Of a stretch of 64,000 nt of DNA, positions 56,788-64,000 are shown piece after piece. The stretch is from assembly GCF_000374525.1 (NCBI RefSeq), contig NZ_KB894571.1, positions 372,001 through 436,000 on the forward strand. Direction: 5' to 3'. The translations under genes and the position numbers were made by a program. Within the stretch, counting starts at the first letter, position 1; each line of letters begins with the position of its first letter. The stretch is from Amorphus coralli DSM 19760 (GTDB taxonomy: Bacteria > Pseudomonadota > Alphaproteobacteria > Rhizobiales > Amorphaceae). The notes below the pieces were generated by a model. The model was given only the letters and a program-made list of their open reading frames with translations, did not search any database and was not told the DNA's origin.

Positions 56788-57909
56788 TCAGGCGGACAGG
56801 GCCGCCGCCAGCAGGATCGCGCCGAGGACGAGCACCAGCAACGCCCCGCCTCCCTCGATGGTCGCGTGGACACGACCGGCGAGCCGCGAGTCCGGCCCCG
56901 ACAGCCGCACAGCCAGCCCCTTCGCGCCGACAGCCGCCAGCGCCAGCGCCGAAACCGTGATCGCCGTGCCCAGCCCCATGGCATAGGCCGACAGGATCCC
57001 CGCCGCCGGCAGGCCCTGAGCCATGGCGAAGACGAGCACGATCACCGCGCCGGAACAGGGCCGCAGGCCGATGGAGAAGACGGCCGCCGCCATCTCCCGG
57101 ACGCTGCTCGCCTGCGCCACCGTGGCCGGGTCGAGCGCATGGACATGGCCGCACCCGCAGGCTTCCGCTTCGGCTGCATCGTGATGATGATGGTCGTGAC
57201 CATGGCCATGGTGGTGGTGGCCGTGTTGGTGATGGTCGTGATCGTGATCGTGATGATGGTGGGCGTGTCCGGCGTGACCATCGGCATGTGCAACGGACGC
57301 CGCCGACAGCGATGCCGGTGCAGCCCCGGCCCTGCGCCGCTCGCCTGCCCGGCGCAGAAGCGGCCGCAGGATCTTGCGCCAGGTGAGCACCGCGCCGAGC
57401 GCCGTCACCAGCGCGTAGGCACCGATCTCGATGGTTTCCACGGAGCGCGACAGGGCGATGCTGGACAGGTTCAGCACCACCGCGCCGACAAGCACCAGAA
57501 CCACCGCCGTCGTCGCCTGAACCGCGGAGGCGGCGAAAGAAAGCGCGATCGCGCGTTTCGCCGTCGCTTCGTTGGCCATTATGTAGGAGGAAACCACCGC
57601 CTTGCCGTGACCCGGTCCGACGGCGTGAAAGACACCGTAACCGAAGGACAGGCCGATCAGCAGCCAAGGGGCCGACCCGCTTTCCTTCATGGCTTCGATG
57701 GAGTCGGTGAGCAGGCGGTAGAAGCTCGACTGCCACGCGGCGACCCAGACGAAGAAGGCACCGAACGGGCCGCCGGCGGGGGACGCCGCCGGTTCGGGAG
57801 CGCCCACGCCGAACGGGCCGCCGGCCGCAAGCGCCGGCACCATCGAGACCGCCAAACAGAGCGCCGGCAGCAGCAGCGCGATGGCGAGACGTCTGCCCCG
57901 GGCGGTCAC
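56788..57909 (-). CDS. NicO-family nickel/cobalt exporter (RcnA-like)
   Basis: 373 residues from a GTG at 57909 overlapping the stop of the DUF1007 gene (GTGA). Family features: FGYGVFHAVGPGHGKAVVSSY as the HxxxGPGH-type motif and SIGLRPCSGAVIVLVFA in the second half. A His-rich cytoplasmic or periplasmic loop of about 45 residues lies in the middle (HGHAHHHHDHDHDHHQHGHH and beyond). It has six predicted helices. Efflux or uptake of Ni/Co is inferred from the family. Confidence 0.9.
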   Translation of the reverse strand: MTARGRRLAIALLLPALCLAVSMVPALAAGGPFGVGAPEPAASPAGGPFGAFFVWVAAWQSSFYRLLTDSIEAMKESGSAPWLLIGLSFGYGVFHAVGPGHGKAVVSSYIMANEATAKRAIALSFAASAVQATTAVVLVLVGAVVLNLSSIALSRSVETIEIGAYALVTALGAVLTWRKILRPLLRRAGERRRAGAAPASLSAASVAHADGHAGHAHHHHDHDHDHHQHGHHHHGHGHDHHHHDAAEAEACGCGHVHALDPATVAQASSVREMAAAVFSIGLRPCSGAVIVLVFAMAQGLPAAGILSAYAMGLGTAITVSALALAAVGAKGLAVRLSGPDSRLAGRVHATIEGGGALLVLVLGAILLAAALSA

Positions 57910-58571
57910 GGGCAGGTCACCAGCGCGGTGTTGGCAAGCACGGTAGTCGCGGACCGGTATTCATCCGGGATCGTCCGCTGGTCGCTGGGGATCGCAGCAA
58001 GCTGCGTCTGCGTCATCGGATCGAGCGACCCTGCAAGCTCCACGCTGAGGTCGCACTCGGCCGGCGCGTTGAGCAGGGCGAACGGCTCGTCCTGGTTCAT
58101 CTCGAAGGCGACAAAATATTCCGGATCGTAGACGTCGACCGTCACCGGCACACCGGAGACGTCGATCGGTTCGGCCAGCGGCAGGGCGAAGAACAGGGTC
58201 AACCGCCCGTCGGAATAGTCGAGCCAGTAGTCCTGCGCCTCGGAGAACGGATTCTGCAGGTCCACGCCGTCGCGGTTGAGGAAGGTGAAGTTGGAGTACT
58301 CGTCCAGCGATTCCACGTTCACCTGCGCCAGCTCGGCGAGTTCCTCATGGCTGAGGTCGCCGTCACCGTTGGCGTCGAGACCCTGAACAGCGAACGCGGA
58401 GAACGGTCCGTCGAAGCGCCAGGCATGCTGGACGCCGGCGAGCTCACCCGCCTCGTTGTAGACCAGCTCGCTCTTGGCCTCGACGAAGACGTGCGGATGC
58501 GCCGCCGCCTCTCCGGCAAAGAGAGACAGCGTGACAATGCCTGCACCGAAAAGGGCAACCGCCCTGTTCAT
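57906..58571 (-). CDS. DUF1007-family periplasmic protein with an EF-hand-like loop
   Basis: 221 residues, signal peptide 1-24 (ending GEAAA), then HPHVFVEAKSELVYNEAGEL as the DUF1007 (PF06226) start. A calcium-type loop DANGDGDLSHEE lies near residue 67. DUF1007 genes are regularly placed directly upstream of NicO-type transporters, as here (overlap of 4 bases), and they may bring metal to the transporter or sense it. Confidence 0.9.
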   Translation of the reverse strand: MNRAVALFGAGIVTLSLFAGEAAAHPHVFVEAKSELVYNEAGELAGVQHAWRFDGPFSAFAVQGLDANGDGDLSHEELAELAQVNVESLDEYSNFTFLNRDGVDLQNPFSEAQDYWLDYSDGRLTLFFALPLAEPIDVSGVPVTVDVYDPEYFVAFEMNQDEPFALLNAPAECDLSVELAGSLDPMTQTQLAAIPSDQRTIPDEYRSATTVLANTALVTCP

Positions 58572-58702
58572 CTCGCGTTTCCCTAGCGTGACTCGGCCGC
58601 GTGCCCCCGCTTGTTAGCACGCAGCGTGGCGAGAGAATGGCCGCCGCGTTCGGCCGCCGGAAAGTGATCGGAATTTCATTCCGCGTATTCCCTCTGTGGC
58701 GC

Positions 58703-58747
58703 ATCAATCATCCGCATTCAGATTGTCCGCGCGGATGATTGATCAAT
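58703..58747. promoter_or_regulatory. Perfect 13-bp inverted repeat, candidate operator
   Basis: ATCAATCATCCGC (58703-58715) and GCGGATGATTGAT (58731-58743) are exact reverse complements with a 15-bp spacer. The right arm runs into a second palindrome, ATTGATCAAT (58738-58747). The element lies in the 245-bp divergent region between the DUF1007 gene and the amino acid dehydrogenase, about 70 bp before the latter's start. Confidence 0.7.
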
Positions 58748-58816
58748 AAATCCCATTCAATCGAACCAAACTATCTCCTCACAAGGGGAATGTGGGCAAC
58801 GCTTGGGAGATGCGCC

Positions 58817-59887
58817 ATGTCGGTTGAGCACGGCAGCACCGTATTCGATCATCCCGCTTTCGACGACCACGAGCAGGTGATGTTCTGCCGCGACGCGGCG
58901 AGTGGTCTGAAGGCTATCATCGCGATCCACGATTCCCGGCTCGGACCGGCACTGGGCGGCTGCCGCATGTGGGCCTACGACACCGCCGCCGACGCCCTCA
59001 CGGACGCGCTGCGCCTGTCGCGCGGCATGACCTACAAGAACGCTCTGGCGGGCCTCGATCTCGGCGGCGGCAAGGCCGTCATCATCGGCGATCCCGGCAG
59101 CCGCAAGACACCTGAGCTGATGGCCGCATTCGGCCGCCACGTGGAGGCGCTCTCCGGCCGCTACATCACGGCGGAAGACGTTGGCATCTGCACCGAGGAC
59201 ATCGAGCACGCCGCCCGCGAAACGGCCCATGCGCGCGGCACCGCCGCCACCGGTCTGGGCGATCCCTCTCCCTATACCGCGCTCGGTGTGTTCGAGGGCA
59301 TCCGGGCCGCGCTCGCCCATCGCCACGGTACCGACAGGCTTGCCGGGCGGCGCGTGGTCGTCCAGGGCCTCGGCAATGTCGGCTGGCACCTGGCCGAACG
59401 CCTCCACGCGGATGGCGCAGAGCTCGTGGTGGCCGACATCCGCCGCGACACGGTGAAACGGGCCCAGGCAACGTTCGGGGCCACCGTCGTCGCCGCCGGC
59501 GAGGCCCACCGGGTCGAAGCCGACGTGTTCGCACCGTGTGCGCTCGGCGCCGGGCTGAGCGCGCGCACCATCCCCGAACTCGGCGCCCCCATCGTTGCCG
59601 GGGCAGCCAACAACCAGCTGGCCACGGACGAGGACGACCGCCGCCTGAGCGAGCACGGGATCCTCTATGCGCCCGACTACGCCATCAACGCGGGTGGTGT
59701 GATTTCCATCGCCCTGGCGACGCCGGGCGGGACCGACGAGGCGGTGGTGAGCAAGGTGATGGAGATCCGGACGACGCTGTCGTCACTCTTCGCGCGCGCG
59801 GACAGCGAGAAACGACCGACCGGCGAGATCGCCGACCGGATCGCCCGCGAGCGGCTGGAGCGGACCGGGACGAAGCGCGCGGCCTGA
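58817..59887 (+). CDS. Glu/Leu/Phe/Val dehydrogenase, leucine-dehydrogenase type
   Basis: 356 residues from the ATG at 58817, with GGGAGA upstream. Catalytic and substrate residues: MTYKNALAGLDLGGGKAVI (K74, K86), the NAD-binding VVQGLGNVGWHLAE, and ANNQLATDEDDRRLSEHGILYAPDYAINAGG. The short length and the GPALGGCRMW motif fit leucine/phenylalanine/valine dehydrogenases rather than glutamate dehydrogenase. It would deaminate branched-chain or aromatic amino acids oxidatively. Its control region has a strong inverted repeat. Confidence 0.92.
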   Translation: MSVEHGSTVFDHPAFDDHEQVMFCRDAASGLKAIIAIHDSRLGPALGGCRMWAYDTAADALTDALRLSRGMTYKNALAGLDLGGGKAVIIGDPGSRKTPELMAAFGRHVEALSGRYITAEDVGICTEDIEHAARETAHARGTAATGLGDPSPYTALGVFEGIRAALAHRHGTDRLAGRRVVVQGLGNVGWHLAERLHADGAELVVADIRRDTVKRAQATFGATVVAAGEAHRVEADVFAPCALGAGLSARTIPELGAPIVAGAANNQLATDEDDRRLSEHGILYAPDYAINAGGVISIALATPGGTDEAVVSKVMEIRTTLSSLFARADSEKRPTGEIADRIARERLERTGTKRAA

Positions 59888-60293
59888 GCGGCAGGAGGTT
59901 TTCCCACAAAGCCGGAGCCGGTGAGCGATTGCGAAGTCGGCGTGAGGGGAAAGGCACAGGCTGCGGCGTGCGGCCCTGGATTCCCGCCTTCGCGGGAATG
60001 AGCGGAGGTTGGGGCGGTCGCTGTCTGGAGAAATTCGGGCTTGGCCGGACAGCGCCCGCCAGCGCGCGACCGCGCGCCGGCCGGTCAGGCCGCCCACCCG
60101 GAGCCGGTGAGCGCAGCGAACTCGGCGCGAGGGGATTCTTAAAGTCGCAAAGCCGGACGGCGAACCGATGCCCACTTCGCCTGGCTTTGCTTTGCGCGGA
60201 CGGAAAACCGGTTCCCACTTTTCCTGCGATTGGCTTTGTAAGTGGCAATCGCGGACCGAAAACCGCAAGAGCACTTTTCCTGCGATTGCTTGT
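59888..60293. repeat. Intergenic block with A, D, C and three B repeats
   Basis: No gene in 406 bases. An A palindrome lies at 59976-60007 (minus orientation), D-C at about 60060-60135 (CAGCGCGCGACCGCGCGCCG, then GGCCGCCCACCCGGAGCCGG), and B units at 60147-60190, 60191-60232 and 60245-60289. The last B ends 4 bases before the stop of the convergent LysR gene (60294-60296). The order A (reversed), D, C matches that at 10203-10372 and 12063-12230. Confidence 0.85.
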
Positions 60294-61244
60294 TTAGCCC
60301 CCCACGGCCTCGCGATGGGCGGGATCCTCGAACCACACCGCCAGGTGATCGACGAAGGCGCGGACCTTGCCCGAAAGGTGCCTGCGGTGCGGATAGACAG
60401 CGTAGATGGCCGCGCCGTCGCAGATAAAGTCCTCCAGCACCATCTCGAGCCTTCCGGCCTGGATTTCCTCGCGCGCCACGGCGTAGGGCAGCATGGCGAA
60501 TCCGATCCCCTCGAGCGCGGCCATCTTCACGGCGAGCGGGCTGTTCGCTTCCACCGGCCCGGACACCGGGACGGACTGGCGCTTGCCATCGACGACGAAC
60601 CCCCAGTTGGCCCGCCACCGGGCATTGGTGTCGATGGCGCACGGCACAGCGGAGAGGTCGGCGGGACGGGAAGGACGGCCACTGGCGGCGATCCGCTCCG
60701 GGGTGGCCACGACGACCATGCGCAGCGGCGCGAGTTTCCTGGCGATCAGGCTGGAATCGGCGAGTTCGGAGATCCGGATGGCCACGTCGAACCCCTCCTC
60801 CACCAGATCGACGAACCGGTCCTCCAGCTTCAGGTCGAGGCTCACCTGCGGGGAGCGGCGGACGAAGTCCATGATGGCCGCCATGATCGGCCCCTCGCCC
60901 ATCGTTCGCGGTCCAGCGACCCGAAGCACGCCGCGCACGTCCACGTGGCTGTCCTGAACCGAAGCCTCCAGATCGGAAATCCGCTGCAGGATCTCCACCG
61001 CCTCGCTGTAATAGGATTGCCCGGCCTCCGTCAGCGACAGCTTGCGGGTCGTGCGGTTGAGAAGCAGCACGCCCAGCCGGTTCTCCAGCTCCGCCACATA
61101 TTTCGACAGGATCGCCTTGGAGCGGCCCTCCAGCCGCGCCGCGGCGGAGAAGCCGCCGGCATCCACCACGGCCACGTAGGCCGCCATCCGCGAGAGCGTG
61201 TCCAAGCCTGTCCCTCCGCCGTCAGCGGTGCCGCCCGTCGTCAC
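60294..61244 (-). CDS. LysR-family transcriptional regulator
   Basis: 316 residues from a GTG at 61244; no clear ribosome binding site, so the start may lie further in. The winged HTH is LSRMAAYVAVVDAGGFSAAA and AILSKYVAELENRLGV, and the effector-binding part (DLKLEDRFVDLVEEGFDVAIR) is of the CrgA/AaeR-like short group. The C-terminal part includes FAMLPYAVAREEI. It lies 52 bp downstream of the MFS gene on the same strand and may regulate it. Confidence 0.92.
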   Translation of the reverse strand: MTTGGTADGGGTGLDTLSRMAAYVAVVDAGGFSAAARLEGRSKAILSKYVAELENRLGVLLLNRTTRKLSLTEAGQSYYSEAVEILQRISDLEASVQDSHVDVRGVLRVAGPRTMGEGPIMAAIMDFVRRSPQVSLDLKLEDRFVDLVEEGFDVAIRISELADSSLIARKLAPLRMVVVATPERIAASGRPSRPADLSAVPCAIDTNARWRANWGFVVDGKRQSVPVSGPVEANSPLAVKMAALEGIGFAMLPYAVAREEIQAGRLEMVLEDFICDGAAIYAVYPHRRHLSGKVRAFVDHLAVWFEDPAHREAVGG

Positions 61245-61296
61245 CGATTATGAGACGAAGCAGCCATGGCGGGCCGGATTGTCAAGTCTTTGACGG

Positions 61297-62565
61297 TCAG
61301 TCCCCGCGGGGTTCGGCCGGGATGATCCGCGCGAAGAGGACACCGACCGCCCCGAGGAAGGCGAAGCCGGCAAGCAGCCAGGCCGGCGGCATGATGCTGC
61401 CGGTGGTCCCGATCAGCCAGGTGGCGGTGAGAGGCGTCAGGCCGCCGATCACAGCGAAGCCGAGATTGTAGACGAAGGCGATGCCGGAATAGCGCACGTC
61501 GGTAGGAAAGATCGCCGAGAGGACGGCTGTCCCCACCGCCCAGGCTGCGGCGGCGACGAGCGAGATGACGACCATGGCTGGCAACACCTGGCTCTCGCCC
61601 GAGGCGATCCACGCATAGACGGGGATCGCGATGGCCGCGAGAACGAGGGCCGAGACGAGCGCCGGCCCCTTCAGGCCGATCCGATCCGCCGCCATTCCGG
61701 CAAGCGGCATCGGCAGCGAGAAGACGACGATGGCCACCAGCCCGGCCGTCGCCGCGGTCGATGCACCGTAGTGAAGGAAGCCGGTCAGGTAGCTGTTCAT
61801 GAAGAGGTAGAGCAGCGACACCGTGGCCGCCCCCAGCGCGGTGACGAGGAACCCGGCCAGGATCGCGCGCGGATGGTTTCGGCAGAGCGCCAGGATCGGC
61901 ACCGCATGGGTCTTGCCGCCCATCTCCGCGAAGGCCGGGCTTTCCGCAAGTGACCGCCTGAGGAAGAACGCCACCAGCGCCACAAGCCCGCCGACCAAGA
62001 AACCGAGGCGCCAGCCATAGGCGACCACCTGGTCGGGAGACAGGGAGTGAAGGATCACCCATTGCACCGCCTGCGCCAGCACCAGGCCGACATTGATCAT
62101 CAGGAACAGCGTGCCGCAGGCAAAGGCGCGGCGTCGGGGCATGGTTTCCGTCACAAGCGTCATCGCGCCGGGGATCTCGCCGCCGAGACAGAGGCCCTGG
62201 ACGAGCCTGAGGATCACGAAGATCACCGCCGCCGCCACGCCCCACTGGGCATGGCCCGGCAGCACGGCCATCAGAATGGTCGCCGCGGCCATGCCGCCGA
62301 TGGAAACACGCAGCGCCTGGCGGCGGCCATAACGGTCGCCGAAATGGGAAAAGAGCAGGCCGCCGATGGGCCGCACGAGATAGCCGGCGGCGAACACCGC
62401 GAAGGCTGCCAGGAGCCGCACGCGGTCGTCGTCCGCCGGGAAGAAGACTTGGCCTATGGTCTGCGCGAACACGGCGTAGATGACGAAGTCATAGAACTCC
62501 AGCCCACCGCCAAGACTGCCGAAGAGGAGTGCCCGCCTGCGCTCGCGCGCCGTCACCAGACCCAT
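61297..62565 (-). CDS. MFS transporter, metabolite:H+ symporter type
   Basis: 422 residues from the ATG at 62565. Twelve helices are predicted; the signature GDRYGRRQAL lies after helix 2, and GLEFYDFVIYAVFAQTIGQ opens helix 1, as in the proline/betaine-shikimate-citrate symporter group. It imports an organic acid or osmolyte. Preceded by GGGGGTAGGT as ribosome binding site. The following LysR gene is probably its regulator, by neighbourhood only. Confidence 0.9.
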   Translation of the reverse strand: MGLVTARERRRALLFGSLGGGLEFYDFVIYAVFAQTIGQVFFPADDDRVRLLAAFAVFAAGYLVRPIGGLLFSHFGDRYGRRQALRVSIGGMAAATILMAVLPGHAQWGVAAAVIFVILRLVQGLCLGGEIPGAMTLVTETMPRRRAFACGTLFLMINVGLVLAQAVQWVILHSLSPDQVVAYGWRLGFLVGGLVALVAFFLRRSLAESPAFAEMGGKTHAVPILALCRNHPRAILAGFLVTALGAATVSLLYLFMNSYLTGFLHYGASTAATAGLVAIVVFSLPMPLAGMAADRIGLKGPALVSALVLAAIAIPVYAWIASGESQVLPAMVVISLVAAAAWAVGTAVLSAIFPTDVRYSGIAFVYNLGFAVIGGLTPLTATWLIGTTGSIMPPAWLLAGFAFLGAVGVLFARIIPAEPRGD

Positions 62566-62666
62566 ACCTACCCCCGAGATCCCCTGCCCCGCCCGCACAA
62601 CACCCCGGGCAGCGCCGCCACACTGGCACATCGGACGGCGTGCGGGGAAGCGGATGACCTCCCCGC

Positions 62667-63119
62667 TCAACGCCGTTCGGTGGGGGACGCGGGGCCGCCC
62701 CGCCGTCGCCGCTTATAGGTCAGCGCGAGCGCCAGACAGCGGCGAAGGGGTTCGGCGTCGAGCGGGCCGGTGGCGGGCAGAAGCAGCGCGCGGCTGCCCC
62801 GGCATTCGAGCTCCGGTGCAAGCGCGCGAAAATCGTCGGCGAGCGTCGTCTGGCAGTTCACGAAGAGGGCCGGGGTCGGCGGCGCGTCGCGGAGCACGCC
62901 GAGCCGGATGGTGGTGCCGCTCCGGCTTGCCTCGGTGAGGTAGGCCGGTTCGCCCCATTTCAGCGTCTCGGTCAGCGGACCGACGCCGTCGAGGCCGTCC
63001 GCCGTAGAGAAGATCAGCGCGCGGACCTCCAGGAGCCGGGTACGCACCGCGGCGGGAAAGGCGTCGAAGGCCCGTGCCACCTCGGCCGGCGGGTCCGGAA
63101 CCGGAGCGCGGACGGTCAT
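62667..63119 (-). CDS. DUF1801-domain protein
   Basis: 150 residues with the DUF1801 (PF08818, YdhG-like) core: FPAAVRTRLLEVRALIFSTA, LKWGEPAYLTEASRSGTTIR and ALFVNCQTTLADDF. The family has an SRPBCC-like or alpha/beta small fold without a defined activity. It is followed by the MFS gene after 101 bp. Confidence 0.85.
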   Translation of the reverse strand: MTVRAPVPDPPAEVARAFDAFPAAVRTRLLEVRALIFSTADGLDGVGPLTETLKWGEPAYLTEASRSGTTIRLGVLRDAPPTPALFVNCQTTLADDFRALAPELECRGSRALLLPATGPLDAEPLRRCLALALTYKRRRRGGPASPTERR

Positions 63120-63147
63120 CGGGGCAAAGGGCTGGCCATGGCGGCCC

Positions 63148-63555
63148 TCAGTCCGCCGGTGCGGCGGCGTAATCGGCGTCGGAGACCGGCTCCTGCCAGG
63201 TGGCCGTTTCGCCGTCCTCCGCCTCCTGGATGGCGATGTGGCTCATGACCGCGTCGGGGGCGGCGCCGTGCCAGTGGCGCTCGCCTGCGGGAAACCAGAC
63301 GCGGTCGCCCGGCCGCAGCACCCGCACCGGGCCGCCCTCGCTCTGGCAGCGCCCGGTGCCGGAGGCGACGAAGAGCATCTGTCCATAGGGATGGGTGTGC
63401 CAGTTGGTGCGGGCGCCCGGCGCGAAGGTCACCAGGAGCGCGCGGGCGCGACCGGGCTCCTCGGCCTCGCCGACCGGATCCATCCAGACGGTGCCGGTGA
63501 AATAGTCCGCCGGCGCCACCTTGCTCGGGGTCGATCCCGCTCGCATGAGTTTCAT
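63148..63555 (-). CDS. Cupin-domain protein
   Basis: 135 residues. Cupin motif 1 is in TNWHTHPYGQMLFVASGTG (two His, then Gln in place of Glu) and motif 2 in GDRVWFPAGERHWHGAAPD. It resembles the small cupins next to carboxymuconolactone decarboxylase-type genes. The substrate is unknown. The end of the transglycosylase gene is 4 bp upstream. Confidence 0.88.
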   Translation of the reverse strand: MKLMRAGSTPSKVAPADYFTGTVWMDPVGEAEEPGRARALLVTFAPGARTNWHTHPYGQMLFVASGTGRCQSEGGPVRVLRPGDRVWFPAGERHWHGAAPDAVMSHIAIQEAEDGETATWQEPVSDADYAAAPAD

Positions 63556-63559
63556 GGCG

Positions 63560-64000
63560 TCAGTCCTTCTGCCCTGTCAGGCCGCGAAAGATGTTGGGCA
63601 TCCGGAAGCCGGTGCCGCCAGCAGCCCCCTTGCCGCCCAGCGCCTCGTAGATCTTGCGGCCCGCCCGGCCGGTCTGCTCCATACCGTAGCGCGCCTCCGC
63701 CCGGGAGATCGCCGCCTGGGTCTGCGGACCGACCTTGCCGTCCGGCTTGCCCGCATCGAAGCCCTTGGCGTTGAGAAGCTTCTGCAGCTCCAGCCGCTCG
63801 GCGCGCGACAGGCCGGGATCGTCCGTGGGCCAGGGCGTGCGGAAGGTCGGATAGCCGGCGAGACGATCGGCCAGATGCGAGATCGCCAGCGCGTAGGATT
63901 CCGCCAGATTGTAGGAGTAGATCGCGTCAAAGTTCCGGAACACCAGGAAGCCCGGGCCGCGCGGGCCGGCAGGCAGCAGGAGGCCGGCAGACCCGCCGCC
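63560..64000 (-). CDS. Lytic murein transglycosylase (MltB-like), 5' end outside window
   Basis: The frame is open to the window edge (146 visible residues). It begins inside the catalytic domain (FLVFRNFDAIYSYNLAESYAL, here as separate pieces FLVFRNFDAIYSYN and LAESYALAISHLADRLAG) and ends with a peptidoglycan-binding domain 1 (RAERLELQKLLNAKGFDAG, then GKVGPQTQAAI). MltB-type enzymes cut the glycan strand to give 1,6-anhydro ends. The first in-frame ATG at 63943 is internal. Confidence 0.88.
   Translation of the reverse strand, partial: GGGSAGLLLPAGPRGPGFLVFRNFDAIYSYNLAESYALAISHLADRLAGYPTFRTPWPTDDPGLSRAERLELQKLLNAKGFDAGKPDGKVGPQTQAAISRAEARYGMEQTGRAGRKIYEALGGKGAAGGTGFRMPNIFRGLTGQKD

Overview
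The window is GC-rich chromosomal DNA of an alphaproteobacterium, most likely Hyphomicrobiales (Rhizobiales). The evidence is a complete acpXL-fabZXL-fabF2XL-fabF1XL-adh-lpxXL set for the very-long-chain acyl group of lipid A, an acnA gene divergent from ccmABCDG, a PutA without a DNA-binding domain, and many Rhizobiales-type palindromic intergenic repeats. The genus cannot be read from the sequence. I see no rRNA, tRNA, CRISPR array, integrase or transposase. || Layout. 1-8770: partial Lrp regulator, Elm1-like protein, trxB and its LysR neighbour, SDR, DUF1624 membrane protein, uvrB. 8771-12257: an AT-richer orphan ATPase gene directly behind uvrB, then about 2.1 kb of gene-free DNA made of modular repeats. 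12258-21887: putA, small membrane proteins, an alpha/beta hydrolase, and a cassette of YeeE/YedE transporter, DUF302 protein, 70-residue membrane protein and PQQ dehydrogenase. 21888-26845: rpmI-rplT, three minus-strand genes, then pheS with no pheT behind it. 27141-33203: the lipid A very-long-chain fatty acid operon. 33232-40407: an exopolysaccharide/capsule export group (PilZ-HlyD hybrid, Wza/GumB-type lipoprotein, Wzz/GumC-type ATPase, WecG-type glycosyltransferase, methyltransferase). 40417-48062: BolA, D,D-carboxypeptidase, CobW-type metallochaperone, TusA, acyl-CoA synthetase, DUF924, DUF1223, Nudix. 48124-54129: ccmG-D-C-B-A divergent from acnA. 54309-64000: BI-1 protein, ThpR, extensin-like protein, NicO-type Ni/Co exporter with DUF1007, a leucine-dehydrogenase-like enzyme, LysR, MFS transporter, DUF1801, cupin, and a truncated lytic transglycosylase. 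|| Most worth pursuing: the orphan P-loop ATPase at 8824-10098, which differs from its surroundings in base composition and has no mobility genes; the repeat-dense block beside it; a FabF2XL with no active-site cysteine, which looks like a chain-length-factor partner; a helically phased TGCGCA array at 46447-46514; a perfect 13-bp inverted repeat upstream of the amino acid dehydrogenase; and palindromic repeats placed within a few bases of several stop codons.
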